Notes under the pieces: model-generated
Databases searched by the model: none
What the model was told of the DNA's origin: nothing
What the model saw: only the letters and a program-made list of their open reading frames with translations
Part shown: positions 38,161-51,700 of the stretch, one piece after another
How positions within the stretch are numbered: position 1 is the stretch's first letter
How the letters are laid out: each line of letters opens with the position of its first letter
Translations under genes and position numbers: made by a program
Source of the DNA: Trichinella spiralis
Taxonomy: Eukaryota; Nematoda; Enoplea; Trichinellida; Trichinellidae
Direction of reading: 5' to 3'
NCBI GenBank assembly: GCA_000181795.3
Contig: CM012954.1
Coordinates: 17,453,375 to 17,517,374 of the forward strand
DNA length: 64,000 bases

Positions 38161-40340
38161 GCGTTGAAATGTTCCAATCCAAGCCATTTTTGGAGGCTAA
38201 TTTCATTTCGTTAATTCTAATTTAAGAAAAACCCTTTCCAGTGATTCAATTCAATGAAAAAAATATACAGTTCTTTTTCAACAAATAAAACTAAATATCA
38301 ACATTTTGCGTTATGAATCTCAAATAAGGCAGATTTCATGAATTACAGAAAGCTAAACAATTCTGCGTAAATATGCATAATGCATAAATATAAACAGTAA
38401 GCACTTGCAAAGAAAATTCCATTATGCATCATTTTCATCCTGAATTATTTCAAAATTCCAAATTTACTAAAGATATGCGTTTCTAAATGCTTAAAATCTA
38501 TACGTTATTTTTTCCATGAACTTACGTTTCGTTTGAGATGAACATTTTCAAATGGGTTCCATTCACACACTAACAAATTATTTTTTAAAATAAATACTAA
38601 AACAAGTTGTTGATTTCTGGTTAGCCTTAAAGGACAATAGCTTAAATACATATATTACATTTAAAAGAAAAAAAATTTAGCATGCATTTATGACCTTTAA
38701 AATTCAAAAGATCAAACTATTACCAACCATGTATGGTATAAGTTTTTTTTTCTTCTATACCAAATTTGGGCAGTTGTACGACTTAAATTAGGAAGAAAAA
38801 AATGTTGAAAAGTTACAAATAAAAGCATGAACGTTCTTTTATACAGATGCAAATTAGAGACCATAAAATAATAGCTAAATCCATTTGCTATGAAAAGTGA
38901 AACTGCTTCTAATTACAAATGTTTAACAATTTTCTTTTTATTCACAAAATAGACTCTTAAAATTGCCAAAAAAATTTTTTCAATAAAACATTGCTCTTCA
39001 TAGCCTATTTAAAGTAACCAGTTGCATTAGAAGATTCTGATTTCAAGAAAGTCCAACAGTTTCTAATTAATTAATAACACTTCAAGTTTGTATGCTATAG
39101 CACAGATAAGTGTAAAAATGCACAGCTTTGTCATGTTATTCACATTTTTGAAAAATTCCAAACAAAATCTTGATAAAAAATTAACTTTCAAATCGATTCA
39201 TAACTGAAATGAATCATGAAGAGAGCAAATTGAAATACATAAAATAACACAGTGACTACCATTTTTGCAGCTTGTACACTTTTGTATGAATGAAATTATT
39301 ATTCATTTTGTCAACTGACGATGACTTTTGAAAAGTTAAATTACCAAATTCAAACAAAAACAGCTTAATGAAAGATTTCGAATCTAAATAAATAATTTAG
39401 AACGGAAAATGAAAAAATTTTCGTCTTCATGAAGCTGTTGCTTCTGTTATTAACTTTACAGTATTCAGGAAGAAAAATGGGCGTACATTTCAAAAGACTC
39501 AGAACAGAGCTCGTTAATCAACAGCAAAGGAAGCTAACTAGTATCTGAACTGTCAATGAGAAATTTTGAAAATTGTTGCAAATTGTCCAAGGTGTCCTGG
39601 TTATTTCTCTTTTTCTTTTTGTTTTTTGTCACATACAAACACAGAGAAAGAGACAAATTTCCCAAACTTGACGGAAAGAAAGGCTGACGGCTGGTGATAC
39701 GGGCGCAAGAGAACAAAAGCAGCCAACGTCCCATCACACGGCACAACAAGGCACGACTGTTCAAACGGAACGATAACAAAAGCAAACACTGCAAGCACAG
39801 TTTCTAAAAACGACCAACTGTCAGCAAAATGAAGGAAAACGTCTTATTGCTTACAAAGGCAAGCAAAATGGACAAACTATTTTGGGCAAAAGCTACTTTT
39901 ACAATAAATAATTCAGTGTACAAAATGTTCAGACATTGAAGTTCTAAAAATTAACCCGCCTGAAGAGTCATCGGTCAGAAATAATATCAGAAGAATGAAG
40001 AACAGCGGTAAGAAATAACGCTTTTGCATAAAAATGCTTATCTCACATTGAAAAAATGCTCTTATACAATGCAACTGAATTGGAAATTCTTTAATTTCTA
40101 TATCTGTCTAATTTATTAAGTTGAGAATAAGATCAACGTGACAAATTTCATCCCTATCTCTTCATATTCGATGAACTTAAATTACCATATTAGAACTTGA
40201 TTGTTATTAAAAGCATACTGTATATTGAGAATTTAAAGCCATTTTTTAAATATTGCCTTGAAACTGTTGTTTAAAATAAATAAATGTATTCCCAATATTT
40301 GAGTGAAAATATTACTGATATTTTTCTGGATCTTGTTGTA
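38161..40340. other. Intergenic, no gene seen
   Basis: About 2.2 kb of AT-rich sequence between the divergent ADAMTS gene and the small membrane-protein gene. Short overlapping frames at 39534-39798 show no family signature. An ATG with a good donor (aacagcggtaagaaa) at about 39995-40010 could be a first exon of the downstream gene, but phase to the next recognised exon could not be made to fit. Confidence 0.4.
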
Positions 40341-40375
40341 TTTGTTATTTTTTATTTTTTTCGAAGAAAACTTTT

Positions 40376-41097
40376 ACCTGGAAATGGGTGAGTTGAGCAG
40401 CGTCAAATAAATTTACTTCTTCATTCTTGGCTTTGCTTTTTGTAAGTTTAGTGAAATATTATTTGTAAACTGTTCTTATGTCGTAGAAGCATAACAGTAT
40501 TTTTGTACATGGCAACACACATCCATGTTGATTTGTTTGAATAATAATTAAGCGAATGTTTGTTGTGATGATTCTTTTTTCAAAATATATTTCAGTCTTC
40601 AAATTTCAGAAACAAGATTGTGCAATTTTTGTTCAAATTTGGGACATTTGTAGTACTGCAAACTGTCAGTTATGTTATCTACAAAGAACATCACACTCCA
40701 ACGTTGTTAGTGTTACTTGACTTACTGTATTTCTTTTTGGAAATTCATTGGTATGGGAGGTACTTTTTACTGCCGTATGATGACAGTGAAACAGAGGTGA
40801 GTAAACTGTCGAATTCTGGCGGATGCGGTTTCAGATTTCATAATTAAATATTGTTTTTTGTAGTATAATTTTGACCACTTAACTCCCAGACGTGCGCAGC
40901 AACCGCTCCGCCGACGCGTACTGTTTTCGGAGGATAAACAATATGGAAGGAGGAGATCGATCGTAAACCCAAACGTCAGTGATTTGCCGTTGAAATTGCT
41001 TGTTCGAAGAGCATTTTATTCACCGAAAGATGATTCCACTGAAGAGTTTCTCGACAAATGCGAAAAAAAGTTGCAAAATTATCAACACAGTGCATAA
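40376..41097 (+). CDS. Small membrane protein of unknown family (5' end unresolved)
   Basis: Two clear exons, 40596-40796 and 40864-41097, splice in frame with consensus sites and end at TAA 41095-41097. A short upstream exon ending at a GGTGAGT donor near 40396 is phase-compatible; the true start was not found. The first clear exon has two hydrophobic stretches, IVQFLFKFGTFVVLQTVSYV and TPTLLVLLDLLYFFLEIHW, likely membrane segments separated by a short charged loop. The C-terminal half is hydrophilic and arginine-rich (RRAQQPLRRRVLFSEDKQYG), probably cytosolic, ending in a Glu/Lys helix. I do not recognise the family. An AATAAA at about 41517 may be its polyadenylation signal. It converges on the V-ATPase accessory gene. 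Confidence 0.6.
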
Positions 41098-41830
41098 TTA
41101 ATAATAATGTATATTTTGTTTATGCTTTCTTTGTTCATTTTGTGCTGTTTATTTATGCGTGATATTATTTTTCTGTTGATGGCTTTTCCGATTACATTTT
41201 TTGAATAACTTTGTGAAAAATACGAGACATTAAGTTATTGTTAGACAATTATTTTATTATTACTTATATTTTATAACGAATGTTGAATATTGTGTCACAC
41301 GTGAATGTAAAAGTAGTTGTAGCGAGTGCGCAGAATGATTTGTTTTACTTATCAAGTGTATTTATTCATATTAATAGTATGAAATTCATGAACTACTGCC
41401 ACAATCTGTTGTAATGTTGACGCTTTATTTTGGCGAAACTATGTATGCTGTATTTATTAATGTTCAGGTTACAGAAATAATAGTGTGAATATTTAATAAT
41501 TATTAGATTTGTGTGAAATAAATTTTAAAAAATACAAAAAATGTAATAATAATTTCAATCTTTATTGATTATCATGATAACATGAACAGCGTTTTAAGAA
41601 AATATTATTCCAATTTTAACATGCTTTTTGTTTTTCGGCGAAAATATTTCTGCTGTGCTAACATGATGCGTTCACTATTTCAAGAATAATATCGATCAGG
41701 GAACAATTGAATATTAAAATGAAATTGGCGCAATTTCACCAAAGCACAATCACAGCAACAATCTCGCAGAACTGACATCATCAATACCAGAGCAAGAAAA
41801 AAACAGTCACATACATAAATATAGTTGAGA
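41098..41830. other. Convergent 3' region
   Basis: 3' ends of two converging genes. AATAAA at about 41517 on the plus strand. No coding sequence recognised. Confidence 0.6.
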
Positions 41831-44032
41831 TCATTCTTTGAAATTGATCACCAGAGATTTCCCTTTGGGATCGTCAAAACGATCCATTGTTTTCAAACTG
41901 GATATCATTGATACACCAAAAATGGTGATTGCAAAAATGACAAAAACTGAAATCAGAGACATCCAAACTTCAGCAGTGAAAAACGGTGTACAGTCATCAA
42001 TATTGTCCGTGAAACCATTTGTGCGAGCAGCACGGAAAGGTTGAACCTGACAATCAAGTTCAAACATCGAGAGAAGTTCAAAGCAAAGCATAAAAATAGT
42101 GCTTACTTGAAGTTTCAAGAACGCTATGCCATACTGAAATTTAGCTTCTCGAGACGTCGGTATCATCAAAGCTCTGGGCTTCCTGCACGCATAGGCAAAT
42201 CCGTTGGCGCCGTTCAGCCGAAGACTATGCACCGCAGTTTCATTAAATACATATTGCAACGACTTCTCACTGATTGCTGAACCAGAAGCTGTTAAAGTTA
42301 TATTATTCAAAAACCACCATCCCGGTGATTGGTCAAAATGAAAACTACAAAAACAAGCCATCTCAAAAAAAGTAAAACGGGAAAAAAAGGAAAAATTGAA
42401 CCTCAAAGTGAAGTCGCTAAATGATTTCTGATCAACAGTAACAAAAGGCGACCACTTCAAATCCATTCTGAAAAAATAAAACGGCAAAATAATCAATCAA
42501 TCAATCAATCGAATGAACGTTCAAAAAAGTGACGCTGATGCATTACGATCCTGCGTAGTTGTTGCATTTGCCGGTGCTTTTCAAATTCGAAGCTGGCAAT
42601 TCGACATTTGTAACTTTTGATGTAGAATAAGCATTTTCACGAATGACAAACAAAATTTTCGAAGCATACAAAAAACAATTGCCGCTAACATTAACAAACG
42701 TTTCCGTGGGTATCGCTTTGCTGTTGGCTAATAATTTAGCATTTCTTTTCTGAAAAGAAAACTCGTTCCGTAAAGCTACCTTTTAACAACACTGTAATTT
42801 CTTAACGATTCTAAAATGTCAACTACGGCACAAAACCTACTTTACATAATTCCTACGATAAAGCTTTACAGTAATACAAGTTTGTTCTTCATGCATGCAT
42901 GCATGAATTTCGCATGCATTTACAAAAAGAACAAAACGAACAACAACACAATTTACATTTAAATTAAACAATACACACACAACAATCATTGCCGTAATTT
43001 TGTTCAGAATAATGGAATAAAAACCACCTACATTCATTCACCTGACCTAATTTCATATATTAAATGAAAAATGTTTACTCGATCAACTTATGATTAAGAG
43101 AAATGCAAAACACATTTGGATCGTTATAGTAAATAAATAAATAAGTCTAATGAATCGAAAATAGTAGTCAACTGTCATTTTTGAAGTATCATTAAGAACA
43201 TTAACATTAGAAAAACAAACAATACTTCTCGAAATATGGCTGTTGTTGAAAGCAGTCCAATGCGATTACCAACATTTTGTTCAACTAATTTTTTGGATAT
43301 CAGTTCTACAAAACTCTGCTTGAACACAAAACTGCAAGTTTAAAATAAGTAGAAAGAAAAACATACCCAAATCTTCCCATGATGTCAATTTCAAAATCAC
43401 TCGATTCATATTTTTCCAATTGTCTACGTTCAACGCGTCTTTCTGTGCAAATAAAGCAGTAGAAGGATCATTCAAAATTCGACTACCCAGATGACTGTTC
43501 ATCAGTTGGTATCCTTTACTGGATTTTACCAATTCCTAATTAATTACCATTCAAATGAGCGTGAACAGCGCGGCAAAGTGGCTGTAAAAATATAAAACAA
43601 CAAAACCTTGAAATGAACCAAATTTGTACATTTTTCTTCAGTATCATAAGCACCAAACTGTTGACTGAGCTGTGCCATTGAAAACTGTTGAAAAATAATC
43701 TTACGAAAAGCAATGTAAATATATTGATAAAAACATACTTCGGGCAGAAGGAATAGAAAAAATTGCACTCTTCCGTTCTTTGAATCAAAAATATCATTTA
43801 GTTCTAAATAATCATTTCTGAAATAACAAAAAATTTCACATTATTAACTGAGCACAGTCCGATTCATTTGCACAAAAGTAAGACGTTTCAAACTTTACAA
43901 ATTCATACATTTATTGCATTTCACATTTGCATGAAATGGCAGTCATTACCTGTCCACATTCCATAATAATATTGAACATTGCACAAATGCAGGAATCAAG
44001 AAAAATACAAACCAAATCCAAAAGCGATTCAT
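41831..44032 (-). CDS. ATP6AP1: V-type proton ATPase accessory subunit S1 (ATP6AP1/Ac45)
   Basis: Exon 1 (43950-44032) encodes a signal peptide beginning MNRFWIWFVFFLIPAFVQCS and splices in frame to a second exon reading NDYLELNDIFDSKNGRVQFF. Luminal exons follow (MAQLSQQFGAYDTEEKC; KSSKGYQLMNSHLGSRILND; MDLKWSPFVTVDQKSFSD; GWWFLNNITLTASG). The C-terminal exon has DDCTPFFTAEVWMSLISVFV, a single membrane span, and the cytosolic tail KTMDRFDDPKGKSLVINFKE. The FFTA..WM span and the DRFDDPKGK tail are diagnostic of the Ac45/VAS1 family (C. elegans VHA-19/VHA-20). The protein is a type I membrane glycoprotein that assists assembly and trafficking of the V0 sector. Stop codon at 41831-41833. Some middle junctions are approximate. 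Confidence 0.92.
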
Positions 44033-45329
44033 GGTCTTTATAAAATTGTCTTTTAATGAAAACCAACACACCTAAACACAACTGTTACACGCTGCTTAGT
44101 TTGCATTGAAAGTTGTAACAAAAGTAAACAAAACGATTTCTGCTACTGCAGTATAGTTAAATAGAGTAACAATCAAAACATCCCGTTTAACAGTTTAGCA
44201 ACAGAAATAATTTATAAAATATTCCATTCGAAGTCTAATTGCAGAGAAAACACAAATTCGTTCAGTTATTGATTATTTTGTTAGTTCATTCTGTATCAAA
44301 CTAAGCTGTCGCAGGCTAGAATAACATGTCTATGAATATGGGTCATGGTGCGCATTCATAAACGTTTACGGGTATTTTTAATTTTTGTTAAATTTTAATT
44401 CTGAATGTGCACTGCACCTCTATTTACAGTGTACAGTTAACCTAGTCAGAGTCCAATTATTTTTTTTTACATTTAAGTTACTTAGAAAAAAGATAATCTT
44501 ATTAAACATTTAGAAAGCAATCAAATCATAAATGTAAATTTATTTTTAACAAATAAGATAAAAGTCAACGAATTACATTTGAAAACTGCTTCTGAAATTT
44601 TATATTTAAATTTCCCAATTTCAAACTAGCATACAATTCCAATTTTTCTAATTCTTATTAAACATTAATTAAATAACGACGTCAAGCCTACACAAATATA
44701 CACACATGCAAACCACCCCCAGAAAAAGCCATAGAAAAAAAGCTACAGTCTAACAGAAACAATTACTGGTTAATGAAAATCAGGTTTTATTATAACTGCC
44801 AAATGTTTTTCTTCGGTTTTCAATAACTAGTTGTTATTAGCTTGAACAGATAGCAATAATACTGGAATTTATTTACTTTTAAACGGATCTTACATACTAT
44901 TTTTGCATTATTAAAAACTGACGTCATTATTTAATTGTCGCATGATGGATGACAAAAATATTCGCCCTTGTTGTAGTAGCATTTTTAAACCGTTCTATTT
45001 TTAAAATTTGTAGCCTTACACTTATTATAACAACGTAGTCACAGTAGCTGTAAATATTTTTTTTTCTTTACATGTTTGAAACCCGTCAATTGCTATATAA
45101 CTGCTACACTTTTATTTATTTAGCAATATTGTCGTAGAAAAAAGAATTTCGCTTTCATTCGTGTACGCTGACAAGCATAGCGCGACAGGCATTTATTTCA
45201 CTTTCAACCAAACATTTTAATCAAACATATCCCTTTATTCATCAATTACTTTAAACACTGGTTACTTGAGTAATGTATAATTACGATATTGCCGATTGAA
45301 TAACAAATAACTACACACTCTGCATAACA
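44033..45329. other. Intergenic, no gene seen
   Basis: About 1.3 kb between two minus-strand genes. AT-rich; includes the probable promoter of the V-ATPase accessory gene and the 3' untranslated region of the hnRNP gene. No recognised feature. Confidence 0.5.
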
Positions 45330-47685
45330 TCACTGCTGATATCCTCCGTAACCAGCATAGCCTCCATAATTTCCACCGCGCACGCCACGTCCTGCTGATG
45401 GAGGCATTCCTGCAGCTGGGGCACCCATGTGTCCTGCTGCTGGCGGTCCTCCAGCTGCAGCATGTGCCGCAGTAGGTGTTCCATAACTCCAATTGTCGTA
45501 GTCTAAATAAAAATATCAAATAAGAATTATTCCAACAAACATATTATCAAAATAAAATATTTTCAAACTTACTGGGATACGTACAGTATTCATTACCTAC
45601 ACCATATTCGCTACCTCCACCATAAAAATCATCGAAATAGCCATAGTGCCCCGCATTACTTCCATATCCACTATAACCGCTGTAATCGTGATAATGGCCT
45701 GGCCACTGCTGCGACATTCCTGGTCCGGCGGTCTTCTGCGGACGCATGTACTGCGGTACTGCTATTTTAACGTCACACTAAAAGACATAAAAACACTTTA
45801 CCACTTTAAAAAATTATTAAAATGATCCTTCCTACCGTCCTATCTCCAAAACGTTGCTTGGGCAGAGCGGCTGCAGCTGCTGCGCCATCGTCATCTTCGA
45901 AAACAATAAAAGCAAAATTCTTTCGCTTGTTGTTGACTTTATCAAATGGCCACTCTATTTCTTCAACCTAACATTTTAATAACAAACCAATTATAAGCGA
46001 ACTACACCGAAATTTGCATCTCACTCTTCCAAACTGCTCCATGTGTTTTCGCAATAATTCTTCAGTATAATCAGATGGCAGACCTCCAACAAACAGTTTT
46101 TTATTTTCGCGAGATTTTGCAGGTTTCACCTCGCATTTTTTCCCTTTCAGTTCAGCATCCTTCTTAGCCAACGCCTATAATTAGAAGCGGCATGAAAATT
46201 CATACTGTTGAGTACAAAACTAAATTTAAAACCTTCTTGCAAGCTTCAGCTGTCGCAAACTCCACAAACGCAAAACCACGAGATCGTCCGGTATAATGAT
46301 CATACTTCACTTGTACATGTACAACGTCTCCGAATTGATTGAAGTGGTTAGTTAAATCGTTTTCGTTTGTATCCCAACTGATACCACCGACAAAAATTTT
46401 TCTATGACAAAAAACAAGCGTTCAAACACAAATTACAAAAATAAAATAAAGTAAAATAAAATAAAGTAAAATTCAAAATTATATAAGAGGGGTCGCTTAC
46501 TTTTTACCTTACAAACCTGTAAAACAATTTATGGAAAAAGAAAACACTGTTTTTCTAAATCTATATCCAATAATAAACAGTAAGATATGTAAAAACAAAC
46601 CATACGTAATACGTCATTGCATAGGATACATGGTGAATTGACTATGGAAATATAAAAACGGGACGGAAGGCTGCTTTGAAAAAGGCTTAAGAAACGCTTT
46701 ACGATTGGTTAAATATAAGAGACTGTTAACAACTAGATAGGTGAAATATGAAATCATTGAATACTTGCTGCGACGTTGCAGCAGGCTTGCTCATACGCAA
46801 CCGCCGGCAAAGTTGTGCTGGTCGGAAGTCATCTTGATCTTGAAATGCTGAAATCGTGCTCACCATGGCCCATCGGACGTCGACGTTGATTGTTCGATGG
46901 CCCATCTAGTTTGAAGCTTAAAAGAGGTTGTGATCTACATGTTCGCGTTTCTTACCAACCCTTAATGCACATCTTCTCTTCCAATAGCGCAAAGTCGGGG
47001 CGCTCTTTTTCAAAGCTTCCAAAGCGCCACTGCGGCGCAGCAGCTAACAACCCGTACAAAGTGTGGGGACAGCAAAAATTAACATCAGTGCTTTACAATA
47101 AGCTTACAAAGCGCGTGACATAGCTAAGACTACTCTTACTGAGGAAAACAATAACAATTTCACAAAATTATTCGAAATAACTACTGCTAAAAATGAAAAA
47201 CTGATCTTCTCAATTTTCAAAATTTTAAGAAAAATAAATGAGAAGTCTCAACTCACCAAAGTAAAACAAATAAATATAAATAAATAAATAAATAAATGAA
47301 TGAATAAATAAACAAACAAACATACATACATACATATATACATACATACATACATACACACATACATACACACACACATATATACATATACATATATGTA
47401 TATGTATATATATGTGTGTATGCGTGTGTGTGTGTGCAAAAGAGAAAAAAAACGTTTCAATCTACCTTTCTTCGTTCTTTTCCCGTTTCTTCGCGGGAGC
47501 GGAAACGCCATCATTACTAGGTTGAGTGTCCTCGCCTTGAAGGACATTTGCTTGTTTACACTGTTCGCTCATTTGTTGCTCGTTAGAAACTTCTTCTTGC
47601 ACACCTCCTGTCCAATTATTTCCAACTAAATATTATCACGTAAAAGAAAATATGAAACAAAATTTCGCTTACCGTTATCACTCAT
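45330..47685 (-). CDS. sqd-1: Squid/hnRNP A/B (AUF1)-type RNA-binding protein with two RRMs
   Basis: Starts MSDN at 47685 and splices to a polar N-terminal exon ending AKKREKNEER. RRM1 has RNP2 KIFVGGIS and RNP1 RGFAFVEF (about 46400-46230). RRM2 has RNP2 KLFVGGLP (about 46103) and RNP1 KNFAFIVF (about 45925-45900). The tail is Gly/Tyr-rich (HYHDYSGYSGYGSNAGHYGY) then Ala/Gly/Pro-rich, ending in YGGYQQ with TGA at 45330-45332. The two-RRM plus GY-tail layout and the KIFVGG..W.T.E.DL..HF..FG pattern match Squid, hnRNP A/B and AUF1 rather than hnRNP A1. Members bind AU- or UAG-rich mRNA and act in splicing, localisation and turnover. The intron between the N-terminal exon and RRM1 is about 1.05 kb and holds a large microsatellite and a GC-richer block. 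Confidence 0.92.
46640..47110. other. GC-richer unexplained block in the first large intron of the hnRNP gene
   Basis: Within AT-rich intron sequence this block is clearly higher in G+C, especially 46780-47110. It contains atggcccatcggacgtcgac and, 30 bases on, gatggcccat, an imperfect repeat. An open frame on the plus strand (46890-47123) has no recognisable similarity. It could be an inserted element, a regulatory block or an unrecognised RNA; I cannot choose. Confidence 0.4.
47264..47432. repeat. Composite microsatellite (AAAT)n, (ACAT)n, (CA)n/(TA)n/(GT)n
   Basis: Tandem tetranucleotide AAAT/AAAC units pass into ATAC units and then mixed CA, TA and GT runs. It lies in an intron of the hnRNP gene, just before the N-terminal exon in transcription-reverse order. 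Confidence 0.95.
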
Positions 47686-48762
47686 GGTCAGATTAAGAAA
47701 CGAAGCTGAATTCCTAAAAAAAAATAAATTAATACAACGCTCAGCGAAAGAAACACGATCTTCACGAAGATTTCATCAAAAGCTTATATTTCACATAATT
47801 TACACAAAGCGCAAAACAACATAACCGACCAGGTATCAATAAGAATTGTAAACAATAAGAAAAATGACAACGTCAACAGTATACCAATGTGATAAATGTA
47901 GCTTACAACACCTGAATTATGTTTACTGTAATTTTACAGTATTTATCAATGTTTCTTAATAATAATTTTAAAGTAAAAATATCATAGAAAATAATTTAAT
48001 TCTTTTAAAAATAAATAATATAGTTTAAAATATATAACACATAAGCAGTAAATAAATGCCACTATTAATGTTTCACATCCTTTTGGAATAATATTTTTGA
48101 AATTCAATCTCGAATTGAAATTTTGAATAAGCAGCTAATTAATGCAAATTTGATTTATAAATATAAATTTATAAAAAAATAATTTAGAATTTATGAGTAT
48201 GTACTTTGTCATTTACAATTTAATTTTCAATTAAAAAGTGCATAAATTTAATTAAAATATGGAAGAAGAATTTAATAATGCTTTAAACTTAATCACATTT
48301 ACATACTGTTATATAATCATATTTACACATAATAAACATTTTAATTTAATTTTTAGAGTAGAAAAACAGTATACTATGAAATATTTGAATTCAACATTTA
48401 CTAAAAATATGAAAATGAATTCAATTATGTGAAAATGATGCAGAAACTGTATTATTGGTAGAAATTGTAAAATACTTGCACTAGTAATTATATTCAAAAA
48501 AATTTTATATTTGCAAAATTTTAAGTAATTATATACAATAATTACATTATTGATAAAATAAAAGACAAAATAAGCAAAATCTGCACGTGTAAATATAAAA
48601 TTTACATAAAAAGAGCAATTACAAGCATATTTACATAAAAAGTATAAAAATTTAGAATATATGAAATTCTTAAACATGCATTTATCTTACTGTATAAACT
48701 TTCAGTATCACATTCCATTTTGCGTTAAATCTCTGGTTGTATACGTCAATTTGCTCTAATCA
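47686..48762. other. Divergent intergenic region (hnRNP / Bicaudal-D)
   Basis: About 1.1 kb, very AT-rich, between the start of the minus-strand hnRNP gene and the start of plus-strand Bicaudal-D. Probably both promoters. The frame at 48309-48677 is Phe/Ile/Tyr-rich and compositional. Confidence 0.5.
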
Positions 48763-51700
48763 ATGTCTTCTTTGGAGGCTTTGAAAAGTGAGATTGATCG
48801 GCTTTCTCATGAATTGGATGAGGCATGCAATCAGAAAATTCAAGCGGCAAAGTACGGTCTGCAAGTGCTTGAGGAGAAACAAGCGCTCGAGACAAAGTAC
48901 GAAGCACTCGAATCTTCTTACGAGGTCACCAAACAAGAATTAGACATCGTAAAAGAAGTAATTAACTTTTAATAATTAATTTGAATTTGAATAATTGAAT
49001 TTTAATAATTGATTTATTTGAAACATTTTGTTCTTTAAAAATTGTTTATAAATTTACTGTTGCTGAGTTAAGATTATTATTTTTTCTCGTAAGAATAGGA
49101 ATTTAACGCTTTATGAGAAAGTAATTATGTTGCGTGTTTCAGGCGCTCAGCCATTTCCAGCTGAAGCATCGAGAAGTGGAAAAACATGGAGTCCAACACG
49201 AAGAGAGTCTTTTACAAGAAACCGCAAATCGTGAATCTGAGTTGCTGAGTAAAATTACTGCGCTTGAACAAGATCTTCGGCAAGCGGATCAAGTTCATTC
49301 ATTTTCACTTTTAATGCATTCTGTTTCAAGTTTTTGTGCTGGGAAAGTTTTTCTTTTTAGGAAATTTCACGTACGAAATCAGAATGGCAACAGTTGCAAG
49401 AAATGAACGATATTTTAAAGTCGGAAAAAGAAAATTTCGAGATATGCGCTCGAAATTTAAGAAAAGAAATGGATGAATTGAAACACAGGGAACAGCGATT
49501 AATATGCGATTATTCTGAACTGGAAGAAGAAAATTTGAATTTGCAGAAACAGGTAAATTTTTTAAATGTGTATTTTGTATTTCTTTTCTTTTGCTTTCAA
49601 TTGTTGCTGTTGCGTAATCTTTGAAAACGGTTGGTTGTCTTGTTGGCGGTGTCGAACTTCTTTTTCTAATTTAAAGCTTTGTCCGGTGCAAAGGAGTTGA
49701 TTAATTAATTTTTTTCATCTTTACACGAAATGTTGTTCAATTGATTCATTTATTCAGGGAAAGTTATGACGCGGTTTTGCTTTCATTTCTGCTCAGTGTC
49801 CATGCTTCTTGCCCTGCTTTCACAGAAACTTGTCATTTTCTTTGATGAACTATATATATATACTTGACAAATGTACTTGATCTTTGATTTTATGAATGTT
49901 AGATGAAAAGTTTGTTCATCCATTTTAAATACTGTGTTGTGTACTTATGTTGTATTTAAAATTTAATTTTTTCCCTTTTGAAATTGTTTTATTTGGCAAT
50001 TTGATTGTAAAAAGAATACTTGAGTTATAAAATATATCCTATTTGAAAGGAATTTCATATTTTTGACATTACATTTATTTATTTTTTTAGTTAGTGACAA
50101 ATTTAGTTAAAATGCTTGTTCCTTTTTTTTAGTTTTAGTTGTTCACATGAACGGCAGAAATGTAATGTGGATTAAAATTGTCGAATAAGTTGATATGAAG
50201 TGAACTGAAGCGGGAAGTGTTCCTAGCTTTGCTGAGAGATTATTTTTTGATGAATACGTTTGCAATTTTTTATCAGTTGTGTTGACGTCAAATTAGGTTG
50301 TGAAATTTTTTTTCTTTCTAATAAGTTTCAACTTCCAATTAATTATTCGATAACCCAGTTATATCTGATGTACTTTATACAAATGTAAATGTGAACCTTA
50401 TGAAAAATTGTTGTTATTGAATATAATTTAAAATTAAAAAAAGTTTTGCAATGAAGATTATATATTTTTTTTTCTTAATAAAAATAATTTAATTTTATTG
50501 AATTCGATTTTTGTAAAAAAATTTTTTCAGTAAGTAAATTAAGTAAGTAAAGTTTTCTTCAGTATTTTCTTCTTTTGTGTTCAATTTGCAGATGAAGATT
50601 TATTTATTTTTTGAATTACGAATTACAGTATGCAGTCATTTTTGATATGAATTCATAGGTTCATTGTTGTATGTAAATTTTTGAGAATGTAATAATTAAA
50701 ATTTTTTTTACATTTCTTATTGTAATGTCTTGTATCGGTAGAAGGACACATAATGAGCGCTAACTATACTTTTATTTGAGCAAAAACAATACACACTAGA
50801 AACTGAGGCACGCGCACACACACACACGCATGCTCACTGACTGACTCACCCCCGATTTTACCATATTCCCAGTGTCTTTGAACATGATTATCTGATACAT
50901 TACACCAATATTGATGCTTTTTTACTGTTTTTAAATTAGTTGGATTCTACGAAACGAGTTCAAATTGATTTTGATTCGATGAAATTTGAATTGGAAAAAC
51001 TGTACGAAGAGATGCAAGTGTTGCGCTTTCAAAGTGACGAAGCTTCAGAATTGAAAGAGATCGCCGAACGTCAAGTTGAAGAGGCGCTACGTTCGTTGCA
51101 GCAAGAACGTGAACAAAGGTTGGCTTTGAAAAAAGAAGTTGACCAGTTGAAAAATGCCGAATTGTTCAATTCGAATATGAGCAATTTGGCGCAAAGCGTT
51201 TTTGGTATGCAAATTCTCGTGGACGACAAAGTGTCCAGTCCGGCTATGTTCAAGCAGTTGCAAGCGTCAATGGAAGAAGACGGTGAAAGCGATCATTACC
51301 AACCGATGGATTTGTTCAGTGAAATGCATGGCGCGCAAGTGAAAAAACTCGAATTGGAACTCAGTTCAGCTAATCGACAAAGAGAAGAAATGCAAAAACA
51401 GCTTGATGTATGCATGCGTCAGCTAAATTGTATTCTGTTTGAAGTTTGTTTTTTAGATTAATTAATTTTTTTTGTGTTTGTTTTTGTTTCAGGAAGCGAA
51501 TCGATTGGTGGATCAAATCGTGGATGTCGTGAATAGCAGTGTAGCGGACGTGATGTGCCTCATTTGTGACAATGCTCCGGAAAGCTTCAAAGGTTTATTC
51601 AAAGATGACAATAGCCTTATTTTGACAATGCAGCAACGATTTCTTGACATTGTCAGTCGACTGAAAACATTAGTAGAAAATGGCAAATTGCTAGCTAGTG

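Noticed and set aside
47264-47432. Regularly spaced repeats that might suggest an array
   Set aside because: They are simple tetranucleotide and dinucleotide runs without spacers, not a CRISPR or other array.
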